From NCBI GenBank assembly GCA_947623455.1, contig OX392535.1, positions 39,022,688-39,086,687 on the forward strand: a stretch of DNA of 64,000 bases. The letters are read 5' to 3'. The stretch is from Mimachlamys varia. Taxonomy: Eukaryota > Mollusca > Bivalvia > Pectinida > Pectinidae. The translations under genes and the position numbers were made by a program. Each line of letters starts with the position of its first letter. Position 1 is the stretch's first letter. The notes below the pieces were generated by a model. It ran no database searches and was not told where the DNA came from. It saw only the letters and a program-made list of their open reading frames with translations. Of the stretch, positions 49,601 through 61,600 are shown piece by piece.

Positions 49601-52600
49601 CAGCCACACCCTTTGTTCCTCAGGGCAGTCACACCCTGTGTTCCCCAGGGCAGCCACACCCTATGTTCCCCAGGGCAGCCACACCCTATATTCCCCAGGG
49701 GAGCCACACCCCATGTTCCCCAGGGGAGCCACACCCCATGTTCCCCAGGGGAGCCACACCCTATGTTCCCCAGGGCAGCCACACCCTATGTTCCCCAGGG
49801 CAGCCACACCCTATGTTCCCCAGGGCAGCCACACCCTATGTTCCCCAGGGCAGCCACAACCTATGTTCCCCAGGGGAGTCACAACCTATGTTCCACAGGG
49901 GAGTCACACCCTGTTCCCCAGGGCAGCCACACCCTATATTCCCCAGGGGAGCCACACCCCATGTTCCCCAGGGGAGCCACAACCTATGTTCCCCAGGGCA
50001 GCCACACCCTTTGTTCCTCAGGGCAGTCACACCCTGTGTTCCCCAGGGCAGCCACACCCTATGTTCCCCAGGGCAGCCACACCCTATATTCCCCAGGGGA
50101 GCCACACCCCATGTTCCCCAGGGGAGCCACAACCTATGTTCCCCAGGGCAGCCACACCCTATGTTCCTCAGGGCAGCCACACCCTGTGTTCCCCAGGGCA
50201 GCCATACCCTCATACCCTATGTTCCCCAGGGCAGCCACACCCTATGTTCCCCAGGGCAGCCACACCCTATGTTCCCCAGGGCAGCCACACCCCATGTTCC
50301 CCAGGGGAGCCACACCCTATGTTCCCCAGGGGAGCCACACCCTATGTACCCCAGGGTAGCCACACCCTATATTCCCCAGGGCAGCCACACCCTCAGTGAT
50401 TCAGATTGGGCTCGGCCATCGGCAAATGGCCGAGTGAAAATGCAAATCGCCGAGAAAAATATCTTTCATGGGGCATAAGGGCCGGTAGTTTTTTATTTTA
50501 TCAGACTAAATGGCCGATTAATTATTAGTTGCAAAAGACAACTGAAAGTATTTTTGTCTAAAGTCAAAATATCTGTCGAAATACGATCGTTTGTCCATTT
50601 CCTGAACTTCACAGCGATCAAACATAACCAAACTGTTATCACTCGGGCGCTTGTTACCATTCTATGTCATATAAGCTTTTACAAACGTTTGGACGATGTA
50701 AAAAAATAACTGCTATCACTCGGGCGCTTGTACTTCGCTTCAATAGTAACGATCTTTTGTAAGCGTTCAGAAGATACAGAAAAAAAACATAGGACCTAAA
50801 TAACGAAAATTGCTACAAGAGGGTCAGAAAACGTTGTTTTCTTGTGGAGTATCGAGACCCGACAGACCTCAACAAGAGAAAGAAGCCTTAGAGGAAACAT
50901 GCACTGAAGAAACTGCTACATCGACGGCACCAAGAAAATTTCAGCACAATGACCTAAACTGTTTTGTAGTTCCGGACATAATGGCCTAAGAAAATTTCAG
51001 CATTTAGGACATCTGTCCTTTAGTAAGACAAGCCAATCTGAATCACTGTCACCCTATGTTCCCCAGGGCAGCCACACCCTATGTTTCCCAGGGGAGCCAC
51101 ACCCGGCCCTATGTTCCCCAGGGCAGCCACAATGTTTATGCAACATTGAATCATTAAATAATTCAATATGTCACTCCACTATAAAGGCTTGTAACATATT
51201 ATATTATTGAACTTGTATAATAAAAGTCACATTACATTAATTGACACTCATGTAAGATTCTCTATATATCTAAAAATCTGTTTCTAGCTTTAGGAGTGTC
51301 TAGATACATATCTATAATATTCAACAGATATACTGAACCCACCATCCCTGTTTGACATAAGATGAACCAATCCGTTTAGACAGGTGTCTGTGATCTCCGC
51401 TATGTTACTTGCACAGCGGCCGATAGCTTGAATCGTAGCGGCAGCAAAATCCTTATCATTGCTGGTCACATAAGTCTGGAAAAAAGACAAATCAATCAAG
51501 AAAAATGAACAAAAGTGCTGCCAACATTCCCACCAAAAGAAGGGCAGGGTTTGCATTGAAGCCGTTCCTATATCTTTTTCAACCATAAAAACTGAAACGG
51601 ACCCCACTTATTTTCAGGATTCCCATTTGAACTATGCAGAAGGACCCCATTAATTTAGGAAAGGACCCCATTTATAAAATACCCAGCGCAAACCATGAAA
51701 GGGGGACATAGCATCATTAGTCTTCTGTTGGCATGTCGTGTTAGCTTTTAAGATATGGACGAAAAAAATATATTATCACACAGATAAAGTTTTAGTTTTA
51801 CAATTCTTAACATCAATGAATCAATGATCATGAATTTGAACAGAATTTTCAGTATTGTATTGTGTATAAGTCCTTGACCTCTGACTTCATGACCTTGATA
51901 CTTTGAAATATTATTTGTTATACCTAGTGTAATATGCTTTTAAATTGTTCTAATTATATACAGTCAAACTTGCTCTAACGACCGCCTGTCTATAATGAAT
52001 GCCTATCTATAATGACCGATTTTCAGATTCCCCATGAGATTTCACTATATAACGACCATCTGTATAATGACCATCTGTCTAATGTGGCTAACGACCGGTA
52101 ATTTTGGAACGACGATCGCTGGTTCACTTTTTATAACGACCGATTTTCAGATTCCCTGTGAGATTTCACTATATAACGACCACCAGTCTAATGTATTGAA
52201 TAGGGCATTCATCATACCATTTTAAGATGTTTTAAAAAACATAGATTTAAACTTAAAAATATTATGATAAAAATATATTTCAAAAAGTTTGACTTCTGAA
52301 AATCTTATACTGAATGCCCTATTTAATGACAAGTCATTTATGACATTTTTCAATTAATTAAAAGTGGTTGGTCCAAAAATCTCGACCTGTTGATAAAGGT
52401 AACGTGTCTATAGTGGCCATTTTTCTGTCTCACCTTGAGCGGTCTTTATAGACAGGTTTGACTGTAGCTATATTGTACAAAAAGTGTCAGAACAATTTGG
52501 GAGAAAAATAACATCTTAAGGCTTCAGTCTATTGAGTCTCTGACCTTGACCTTTGACCTTCTGACATTAAAACTTTGTAACAGTAATCCTTATATGATTC

Positions 52601-55600
52601 CTTACAACTTTCCACTATATCTATAACAACAAGAGGTCCATGGGCTTTAGCGGTAACCTGGCTATAAAAATCTATTTAATTATTTGTAGGTTTTTGCACA
52701 TACACACACATAGGGATATATTAGCCAGGTGGTATAGGACAAGTAGTTAGCGCCTGATAAGGCAGCTCCTGAGAACTCCTCAGAATTGTATATGATAGAA
52801 CTGTCTGTGTTTATTGTATTGATTGTATAAGAATTGTATATCTATGTACTGTAAAGCACTTTAGAGTGGCTTATGCTAGCTAGATAGGGCGCTATATCAA
52901 ATGTTGTGTATTTCATTTATTTATTTTAAAGGTAACAAACCTGAAGCTCCCTCAATATTGTTGATATATTGGTCTCAGTTGCCAAATTCGTCAAAATCTC
53001 CAACTGAAACAATAAAATACATGTCTATATCATATAAATTTTCTCAACAGGGAACAGTGTGCAACTCAAACTGATATAAGTTAAATGTATAATAATTTAT
53101 CCCTAGACAAGTTTGCTTCAGGTTAATATTGTCTTATTCCACCTTCTGTAATGAAATTGAAGAGCAAATCTATCAATGCAGTGAAAATGTAAGGAAATAC
53201 CATTTATTTAATAAATCAATCAAGTAATCAAATATAATAAAATTCTGGTGAAGAACTGTAACATGTTACAGGATCAGATAAATCTAGATATTTTAAAATA
53301 CATTGTTGTACATGAAATGGACTGACACCTGCAATTATTTTTTTTCATTGTTTAATGAAATCCAGGTGTTAATTTACCTGTCATAAACAATTTTTTTTAA
53401 TTCTTGAATAAAGTTGCACAATAGAGAGTTATTATAATACTAGTGTTTCCATGAAAACTTTTATACAAGGAAACTCTTACAAAAAGTAGGTATACAGCTA
53501 TATATATCACAATGTACAATATATCCTTGTCTAACATTCTAACATGTATATACCTTGTGCAGTTTGATATGAGTTGGGTCACTAGACCGGATGTAAAAAC
53601 TCTTCAGGAATGGCTCAAACATCCCCTGTTAAATGAAAATGAAACTTCAATAGCTTAATTACTAGAACAGTGGCATGTGTCTATACCAGACTTGTCACAA
53701 CTCCATCTCTATATGACCAGACAGAACAAGAGGTCAAGGGGACCTGTATTGTTCACTTGAATATATGTGAAAACATATTGAGTCTTCTTGGACTAAAACT
53801 TTATACAGTGGACCCACGATAATCCGGATGCCGATAGTCAGGAAAACTCATCATCCTGACAGAAATGCACGAGAATGGATTTCCGTAGCGTTATTTGTAT
53901 TAACCAGTAAAAAATTTGGCAGTTTGGAAAACTCGTAATCCGGACAGTTTTTGCTGGGAACGAAGGGGTCCGGATTATCGAGGGTCCACTGTACTATTGT
54001 ATCCAAACATTCTAAGGGTAAAATAACATCAACAAGGACATACTGGTATAGTGGAAGAGGTTGCTATAAGATATTTACCTATTTGACCCTTGTGACCATG
54101 AATGTAGATCAAGGAAATTTGACAAGGCATTTTGTTTTTCTTGATCTTCTCAATTTTCTCTACGGGTGAATTTATTTTCTGAAAACTGGTTTTTCTATTT
54201 GTTGACTTTAAAGACATGTTTGTTTGTGGTTCAATCTCCTTGCCACATTTTAAAGTGACACTTGCTTTAAATGAAATTAGAGTTACCAGGGCTTTAACAC
54301 CCCTGTTTTTAGGTCCGGTAAACGGACCCATTCCCAATGAAAAAAAAATATGATTTTTCACAAATTTCCTATTAAAAATTCCCTATTCAGACACTTGAAA
54401 AAAATGTGGTGGTTTTACATGTCTGAGGAGCTTCTTGTGACATTAAGTTTAATAAGAAACAAGAAAGATGGGCTGTAAATGCCAGGAGTACATTGCTTTA
54501 AATAGTAGGCCTACATTGTAATTTAGAAAAGAAGTTGTTATAATAGTGTTTGTCAAAATTTCCCAAATAGCTGTTATGTCGATCATTTTTTCCCAATTTG
54601 ATCTCAGAGTCTGATTCCCAAAACCCCCTGATAAAGCCCTGGAGCTGTCAAAATAACAACTATGAGAAGAACTCCTTGAAATGAGCAAGAAACAGGTAAG
54701 ATTAATGAATATGCTGGCATCATCAATATTTTAAATCAATTTTCCTACATACAGATAATGTTTAGCTTACCTTTCTGTTAATGGTCATGGTGGCAATGTT
54801 ACTCAGGACGATATACTGTACTTCTCTGGAAGAAAATTAATTCACATGTCAAAATTAGCCCTTACTAGTATAGTCTGGGACATTGAACTGCATATAAGTC
54901 AATATTTTAGCCAAATTGCAATTGTATTCATTGCAAAGACATGTACAATCAGGGTTTTCCATGACTCACAAAAACCTGCATTTTGCCTCCTAAAATTGCC
55001 AAAGGACTTCCAAAATTTTTATTACATAGATGATTCATTTGGTCAAGGCAGCCGACAAAGAGGTTTGTGAAGGGAATTGGAAAGTGTTAGCAGACATGTT
55101 TGAGTCGGCTGGGTTCCAGATTAATTCTGCGAAGTCGTTGTTTTCTGCTAGTCATGTTATCATTCATCTTGGGTACCTGATCAATTCCATCACTTTTACT
55201 GTTTCTTTACCAGAATAGAAGGTGAAGAAAATTGTTGATGCATGTTCGCGTGTGTTAGGCCGAGAGTCAATTTCTCTAAGAGAACTTGCTAGTCTCATCG
55301 GGTTGTTTACGTCATCGCTTAGAGCAGTTCGGCTGTCAGGCCTGTTCTACAGAATGGTAGACAAGGAAAAGACAGCAGGCTTACAGGGGGGTTTGTCTTA
55401 TGATGACAATGTGAGTTTGTCTAGGGCAGCCCAAACAGAGATTGTATGGGGGAGAGATAATGTTGACAGAATGAATGGTCGGGCTATAAGACCCAATGAT
55501 CCAGGTGTGGTTATGGAAACTGATGCTTCCGGTGATGGATGGGGGGAAAAATGTGGTTCTCAAACAACAAAAGGTCTTTGGTCAATAGTGGAACGGGAAC

Positions 55601-58600
55601 ACCACATAAATTTCTTGGAGTTTAAAGCTGTATGATTGGCCCTACGCTGTTTTTGTTCAGAAATGTCCGATATCCATGTGAGGGTTATGACAGACAATGT
55701 GTGTACAATTTTATACATAAACAAGCCTGGTGGGAATGTGTTAGAGCTGAACGAGTTAGCAAAAGACATATGGTTGTGGTGTTCAGAAAGAAATATTTTT
55801 GTTTCTGCCTGTCACATACCAGGTGTGTTGAATGTGGATGCTGACTATTTATCACGGTCTATGCAGTCTTCTGGAGAGTGGTCATTACATTCTTTGATAT
55901 TTGACAGGATCTGTGGTCATTTTTTCAAACCAAATATTGACCTTTTTGCAAGTAGATTAAATTTTAAGGTCACCGAGTTTGTCTCGTGGTATCCTGATCC
56001 AGATGCTTGCTTCTATGATGCCTTCTCTATGTCATGGTCAGACTACTTACCTTATATTTTTGCTCCTTTCAGTCTGATCAGCCGTGTATTGCACAAAGTG
56101 AAGGAAGACAAAGTAAGTATGGCAATAGTAGTTGTTCCTTTATGGAGAAGTCAAGCGTGGCTACCTACTCTATTAAACATTGTTGTGGATGCTCCCGCAC
56201 GTCTGCCGAGGTGGCGGGACTTGCTATTGTCCCCACAGGGGGAGCCGCATCCCTTAAGAAACAACTTGAGACTGATCGCACGTTGCGTGTCAGGAGATCC
56301 CTGCAGAAGCAGGGCTTTTCGCGACAAGCTGCCACGCTTGTCTTCTCCTCCTGGAAACGATCCACGTCTAAGCAGTATGACTTGGCGTGGAACAACTGGG
56401 TCACTTGGTGTGGTGAACGACAAGTTTGTGCCAATCGTCCCACTATCAAGGAGGTGATTTCTTATCTTACTCATTTGTTTAACTTAGGGAAGTCTTACAG
56501 TGTGATAAATACACATAAGTGTATGTTGTCCCAGACTTTGGCATTGCTAGGTCATTCAGTACTGGTGAATAATGCTCTCATATCTAGGTTTATGAAGGGT
56601 GTATTCAACATTAATCCTCCTAAACCCAGGTATTCATCAACGTGGGATGTGGCACCCTTGCTGAAGCTTTTAGGTGACATGTTCCCTTTGACGTCATTGG
56701 AACTGGATTCATTGACAAAGAAGTTGGCTTGCTTGATAGCGCTCACAACAGCGCAAAGAGCACAAACTTTGGTTAATTTAGATCTTGAGCATATGCAAGA
56801 TTTCGGAGACTCTATTGTCTTTACTGTTCCGGAACTTATGAAAACATCCAAGCCGTCAAAACCATTTTATAAAGTAACATTGTATAAATATTCCCAGGAA
56901 AAATTGTGTGTAGTTTCAACTCTGAAGTATTATGTGTCACAGACAGTAAATGTGCGAAAGAGTAATAAACTTTTAGTCTCTTTCAGACGAGGGTTACAGG
57001 TCACTCTATTAGAGGGGCTTCAGTGTTGGCGGCAAAGACAGCTGGGACATCTCTCAAAAGCATTTTGGAAACTGCAAATTGGGCTTCTGCTGAGACTTTC
57101 CGTAGATTCTACCTGAGGGATGTGAATGATTCTGTGTCTTTTTCTACCAGTGTTTTACAAACAGGACAGGGATAAATGTATGAATTATGAAATTTGGTGT
57201 ACATTTGAAATATTAATGAATGATTGAACTTTATTTGGAGTTTGGTTTTATTTTCTTGGATATCTGGAATGTTGGCAGATTCTTTGAAGGCGCATATTAT
57301 TTAACTAGTAAGCCGTAGGGCTGAATGGAAGAGAATCCCCTCCTCATCCAAGTATCACGATGGATGAGATGGATTCTCTGTAATGAAGCCCGGAGGCTGG
57401 AGAGTTAAATACCCTCCCAAGTCTCTGGGTTTCTATCCTTTATAATTTTGGATATCCCTCCCGTATGTTGCACATAATCCGCCAACATTTCTCTTTAAAT
57501 AAGCGGGTATCAAGGCTTGTTCATGCCTTTTTATATGGTGACCTCTCATGGGGTCAGGCACGTGCGGTGCCCTATCGATGAATATTTTCAACTTTGAACT
57601 TCAGTGTCACGCACCCAACAGGTTGACAAGTGCATATTATTTAACTCTCCAGCCTCCGGGCTTCATTACAGAGAATCCCTCTCATCCATCGTGATGCTTG
57701 GATGAGGGGGGGATTTGCCTCCTAAAATTGCCAAAGGACTTCCAAAATTGATGAAAGTTTTACTATATATTACAGTCAAACTTCTATGTTTCGAACTTTG
57801 CGGGACCGTCGCGAAAACTTCGATACATCGGGACTTCGACTCATGAATATTGAACATCGAGCACCGACATGCATGCACTGTATATATGTACTGTACATAA
57901 GAAGAACCAATGCAGTGCTAGTGTAAACTAACACAGGCTAAGAAATTGTAGATTAACATTTTTGAAGAATTCTGTATTAAAATACAATTTTTGTAACGTG
58001 ATGATTTTGTCAGATTAATATTTTTTGTTTGTCAACTTAATTTTTCGAAGCCTGGGTTGATATTCCGATATGGTAAATCTTGTGCGTGATGTTGCCGAGA
58101 ATGATTCTCATTCGTCGCTTGTTTTGATGATTTGAATGAAAATTAAAAACTAACTATATACAATTAACATTTTATTAAAATGCACACAGGTAAACATAAC
58201 AATACACTGAAATATGATAGTAGTACGTACCATTTCTTTGACATTGATCTCGACAAGGCCTGTTTACAATAGAAAATTACTTCCGGTCAATGTATCTTAC
58301 GGAATGTTCAGATAAAACGACGGCGGCGAAGATCAACGCTAATTGACTATCACCTTTCGTCATATGTACTTCACACTGTTGTATTTAAGAAAACAATGGA
58401 GAGGTTACCAGTTATCAGTGTCAGTTTATTACCTGTGAATTATTAATTCTTAGTTGTGTAAACATGGTCGCCAGTCGCCACTACTGTTCTCGGGATATCG
58501 ACACACGCGACCGTGGATGTGTGAAAATGACCGCGGGGCAATTTATTGCGCTCGTACGGGTAAAATTTTCACTTCGATTTATTAGTAGTAATTTTCAATG

Positions 58601-61600
58601 TTTTCATAACGAACGGGTCAGATTAAAACTTCGATACAGCGAAAAATTCGATTCATAGAAGTTCGATTCATGAATAGTAAAATAAGTAGTGTTATATAAT
58701 GAAAAAAATCGGGACTTTGCCAAAAGTTCGACACATCGAGAAGTTCGAATCATCGAAGTTCGATTAATCGAGGTTTGACTGTAGTTGTGATTGAAGTCCC
58801 AGGACTCCTTTTATTAAATTTGGGAGTCCTAGGGAAAAACCCTGGTACAATCAAAAGAAAGTGTAAGCATATAAGTTTAGTGATGGTCATTAAAAACATT
58901 TTGTTATTCCTAATGAATAGCAGATATCCAGATTTTATGGCTGAAAGTTTTAAATATCATCCAAGGAAATATCTTTTTATCCTTAAATATCTATGACATT
59001 ATCTGTATGTATACTTCACAAATTATCCTTTTACAGAGAAATAAGTCAAGCATGACTTACTTGTGGCTCCTAAGGAGTCTAATAAGGGCCTTAGCAACGG
59101 CTCCCACCTCCGCTTTAGGGGCACAATGATGATAGAGCTGAGCAACCGCCATCACAACCTGTAAACAGAAAAGCACAATAAGTGTTTCAGCAAGTGCTAA
59201 GACTAAATTGCCACAACTTTATCATTGTTTAATATATGCGCTCTAAATATTTTACACTCTTGTTAAGAATTGGGTTACTTATGCTGAATTCCAAAGCTAA
59301 TTAATAGCAATGAAAGGGAAAGATCATAAATATGTGGTATTTGTTTTATCAATTTTCTAAATCTGAAGTTCATGAACTAATTCAAAAATTATTCATGAAC
59401 TAATTCACATATTATTCATGAACTAATTCATGAACTAATTCACAATTTATTCATGAACTATTTCATGAATTATTCATGAACCAATTCACGAATTATTCAT
59501 GAACTAATTCATAAATTATTCAAGATAATTTTCCAGAGGAAGACGTCTTAATCCTTCTGATGGGGCTTTAATACTTGAGGACAATGATTAAACCTACCGA
59601 AGCATTGCGACTGTTGAGGAGGGGTTTGGCCTGTCTAAGCAGCAACCGGTGATCAGGGTCCATCACATATGGTTTACTTTTAGATTCCTTTTCCTTTTCT
59701 TCATCTTCTTCTTCTTCCTCCTCTTTCTCAGAATCTTCGTAAAATGCTTTCTCCTCTTCCGGACCATCCTTAAACAGAATATGTTTAACTTTATAGCATT
59801 CAATGAGTGTCTTTTGATAATTAACAAAAGATCCAAGCGAGATCTTGGCGCAAATCATTGTTCAATCTTCATTTTTTTTTTTATAGTTCAATATTTCCCT
59901 TCTTTGCTCTTTTTTCCTTTTTTTTAATGACTTTCAGTTCTTTAAAATTTTAGAATTTCTTTAAGAAATATCAATGAAAGTCTTGGACTGTCAAATCAAA
60001 GATGGTTGCTTGTCAACCATTTTGTTTATCTGATCAGTCCGAAAAATAGCAAGGAAGCAACAAAGGAAATAAGGGAACCTACATATGAAATCTGAGTAAG
60101 AAATAACGATAACAAGAATTGTTTAAGGATCGACAACAAACAGACAATGAATGCAGAGTGATCTTAACAGCCCACCATCCCACCATCCAATGATGGTGGG
60201 CTATATGTGTCTGACATAAACTTTATGTATAATAAGGAATTTAGGAGAATGCTTACCCCTTGGTTTGGTGAGACAAACTGTGTTCTGACGTAGCGAGTAA
60301 GCATATTGACGATTACAACTTGTCCCCATTCCTCTACGTCCACCAAGAGATTGCACAACTTGCGGAAGTTTTTGTGAATGAGGTCGATCCGCTCTGGGCA
60401 AACTTCTTCAAAAGCCTGAATAGCACTCCCCACCACCAGCTACAACAAGCATCGGAACAGATGCAAAACTGTCATGAGTACAACTTAAAAACAGGGACAT
60501 ATGTACAGCAAAACAAGGTGAACCAACACATGAAATTTGAGAAAGATCCATTCAGTACATTCTCAGAAATAGGGATAACAAAGTTCAAATGTCAAAATCC
60601 AAGATGGCTGCCTGTCGGCCATCTTGAATTCAGATCGGTCCCAAAATGGAATATGCACAACTAGGGACCAAGGTGAACCAACACATGAAATTTGAGAAAG
60701 ATTCCTTCGGTACTTTATGAGAAATAGCGATAACAAGAATTGTTTACGGACGGACTAACGGACGGACGGACGGACGGACGGACGGACGGACGGACGGACC
60801 ACGGACGTAGGGCGATTTGAATAGCCCACCATCTGATGATGGTGGGCTAAAAAAGAGGCCTAACGGGCCTGCATCGCTCACATTGTATCAATCAGGCACA
60901 TATAACCCTAAAAATATGTTAATTTTGCTACAAGATGCTATGAAAATATTTAAACATGTGATCCCTGTGACATTGAAAGTCAACAATAACACTCAGTTGA
61001 AAAGCCTTTCCATCTCTGCATACTTCTTGCCAAATATTATTACCCTGATAAACACGATGAACATGTAGAAAATGTGTCAAGATTTGGAATGCATCAAGAT
61101 CGATATACCTATGATTATATAGAGGATATCTAACAGTGTCTTCAGTAATACCAAATATATATATCGATTGGGGCTAATATTTTGATATTTTTGACGAGTG
61201 TTCAGCACGAGTGAAAAATATTGAAATACTAGCCACACGAGTGAAATATGTTTGTTATTACTGCAGATACTGTTAGATATTCTTTTATTACATTTTAATA
61301 GCAAAATCTAAAGTGGCAGCTTTTGATTTTCCCAAATGTTGTTTGTAAGCAGTGTTCTGATTGATCAGAAAAAGTGATATTTTTCACTACAAATGTAGTA
61401 AAAAAAACATCATATTGCTGACAAGTGAAAAATATCACTTTTATAGAATGAATAATTTTCGATATTTCTCTGGTAGAAATGTATATATACATTTGATACT
61501 TTACAGAGATGTTTTAAGTATTGTAAATGAACCCATTTTAGATATGTTGTGAGAAATAATGAAGTCTGTTTTAATTTGTTTTTACATTTTTAAGGGGACA

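Larger units (their letters stand above)
55018..57713 (+). mobile_element. 5'-truncated DIRS-like tyrosine-recombinase retrotransposon
   Basis: Antisense to AP3B. It begins at the RT catalytic box (FYYIDDSF, about 55018-55040), continues through RT thumb, RNase H and a tyrosine recombinase (to about 57170), then a 3' region with long inverted repeats: 57362-57410 is complementary to 57639-57690. Complementary terminal/internal repeats and RT-RNaseH-YR order are DIRS features. A 36-bp perfect direct repeat flanks it (54982-55017 and 57714-57749). Premature stops and frameshifts make it defective. Confidence 0.82.
54950..58844. mobile_element. Outer MITE (CAGGG...CCCTG) disrupted by two later insertions
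   Basis: The outer ends CAGGGTTTTCC (54950) and GGAAAAACCCTG (to 58844) are inverted, each followed inward by a 'gactc/gagtc' motif. An exact 7-bp direct repeat GTACAAT lies outside both ends (54943-54949, 58845-58851). Without the inner DIRS-like piece and pogo MITE, the original would be only about 150 bp. Probably hAT-like, though hAT duplications are normally 8 bp. Confidence 0.72.

Noticed and set aside
48828..50478. Three overlapping plus-strand frames of 480-523 codons encoding Pro/His/Ser-rich '[21 protein letters not shown]' type repeats
   Set aside because: They are the three readings of a 25-bp minisatellite that contains no stop in any frame. All three frames give the same cyclic peptide; starts and ends coincide with the array; it lies in an AP3B intron.
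58464..58658. 64-codon frame inside the pogo-like element as a possible transposase remnant
   Set aside because: No DDE, helix-turn-helix or other transposase resemblance; the element is non-autonomous.
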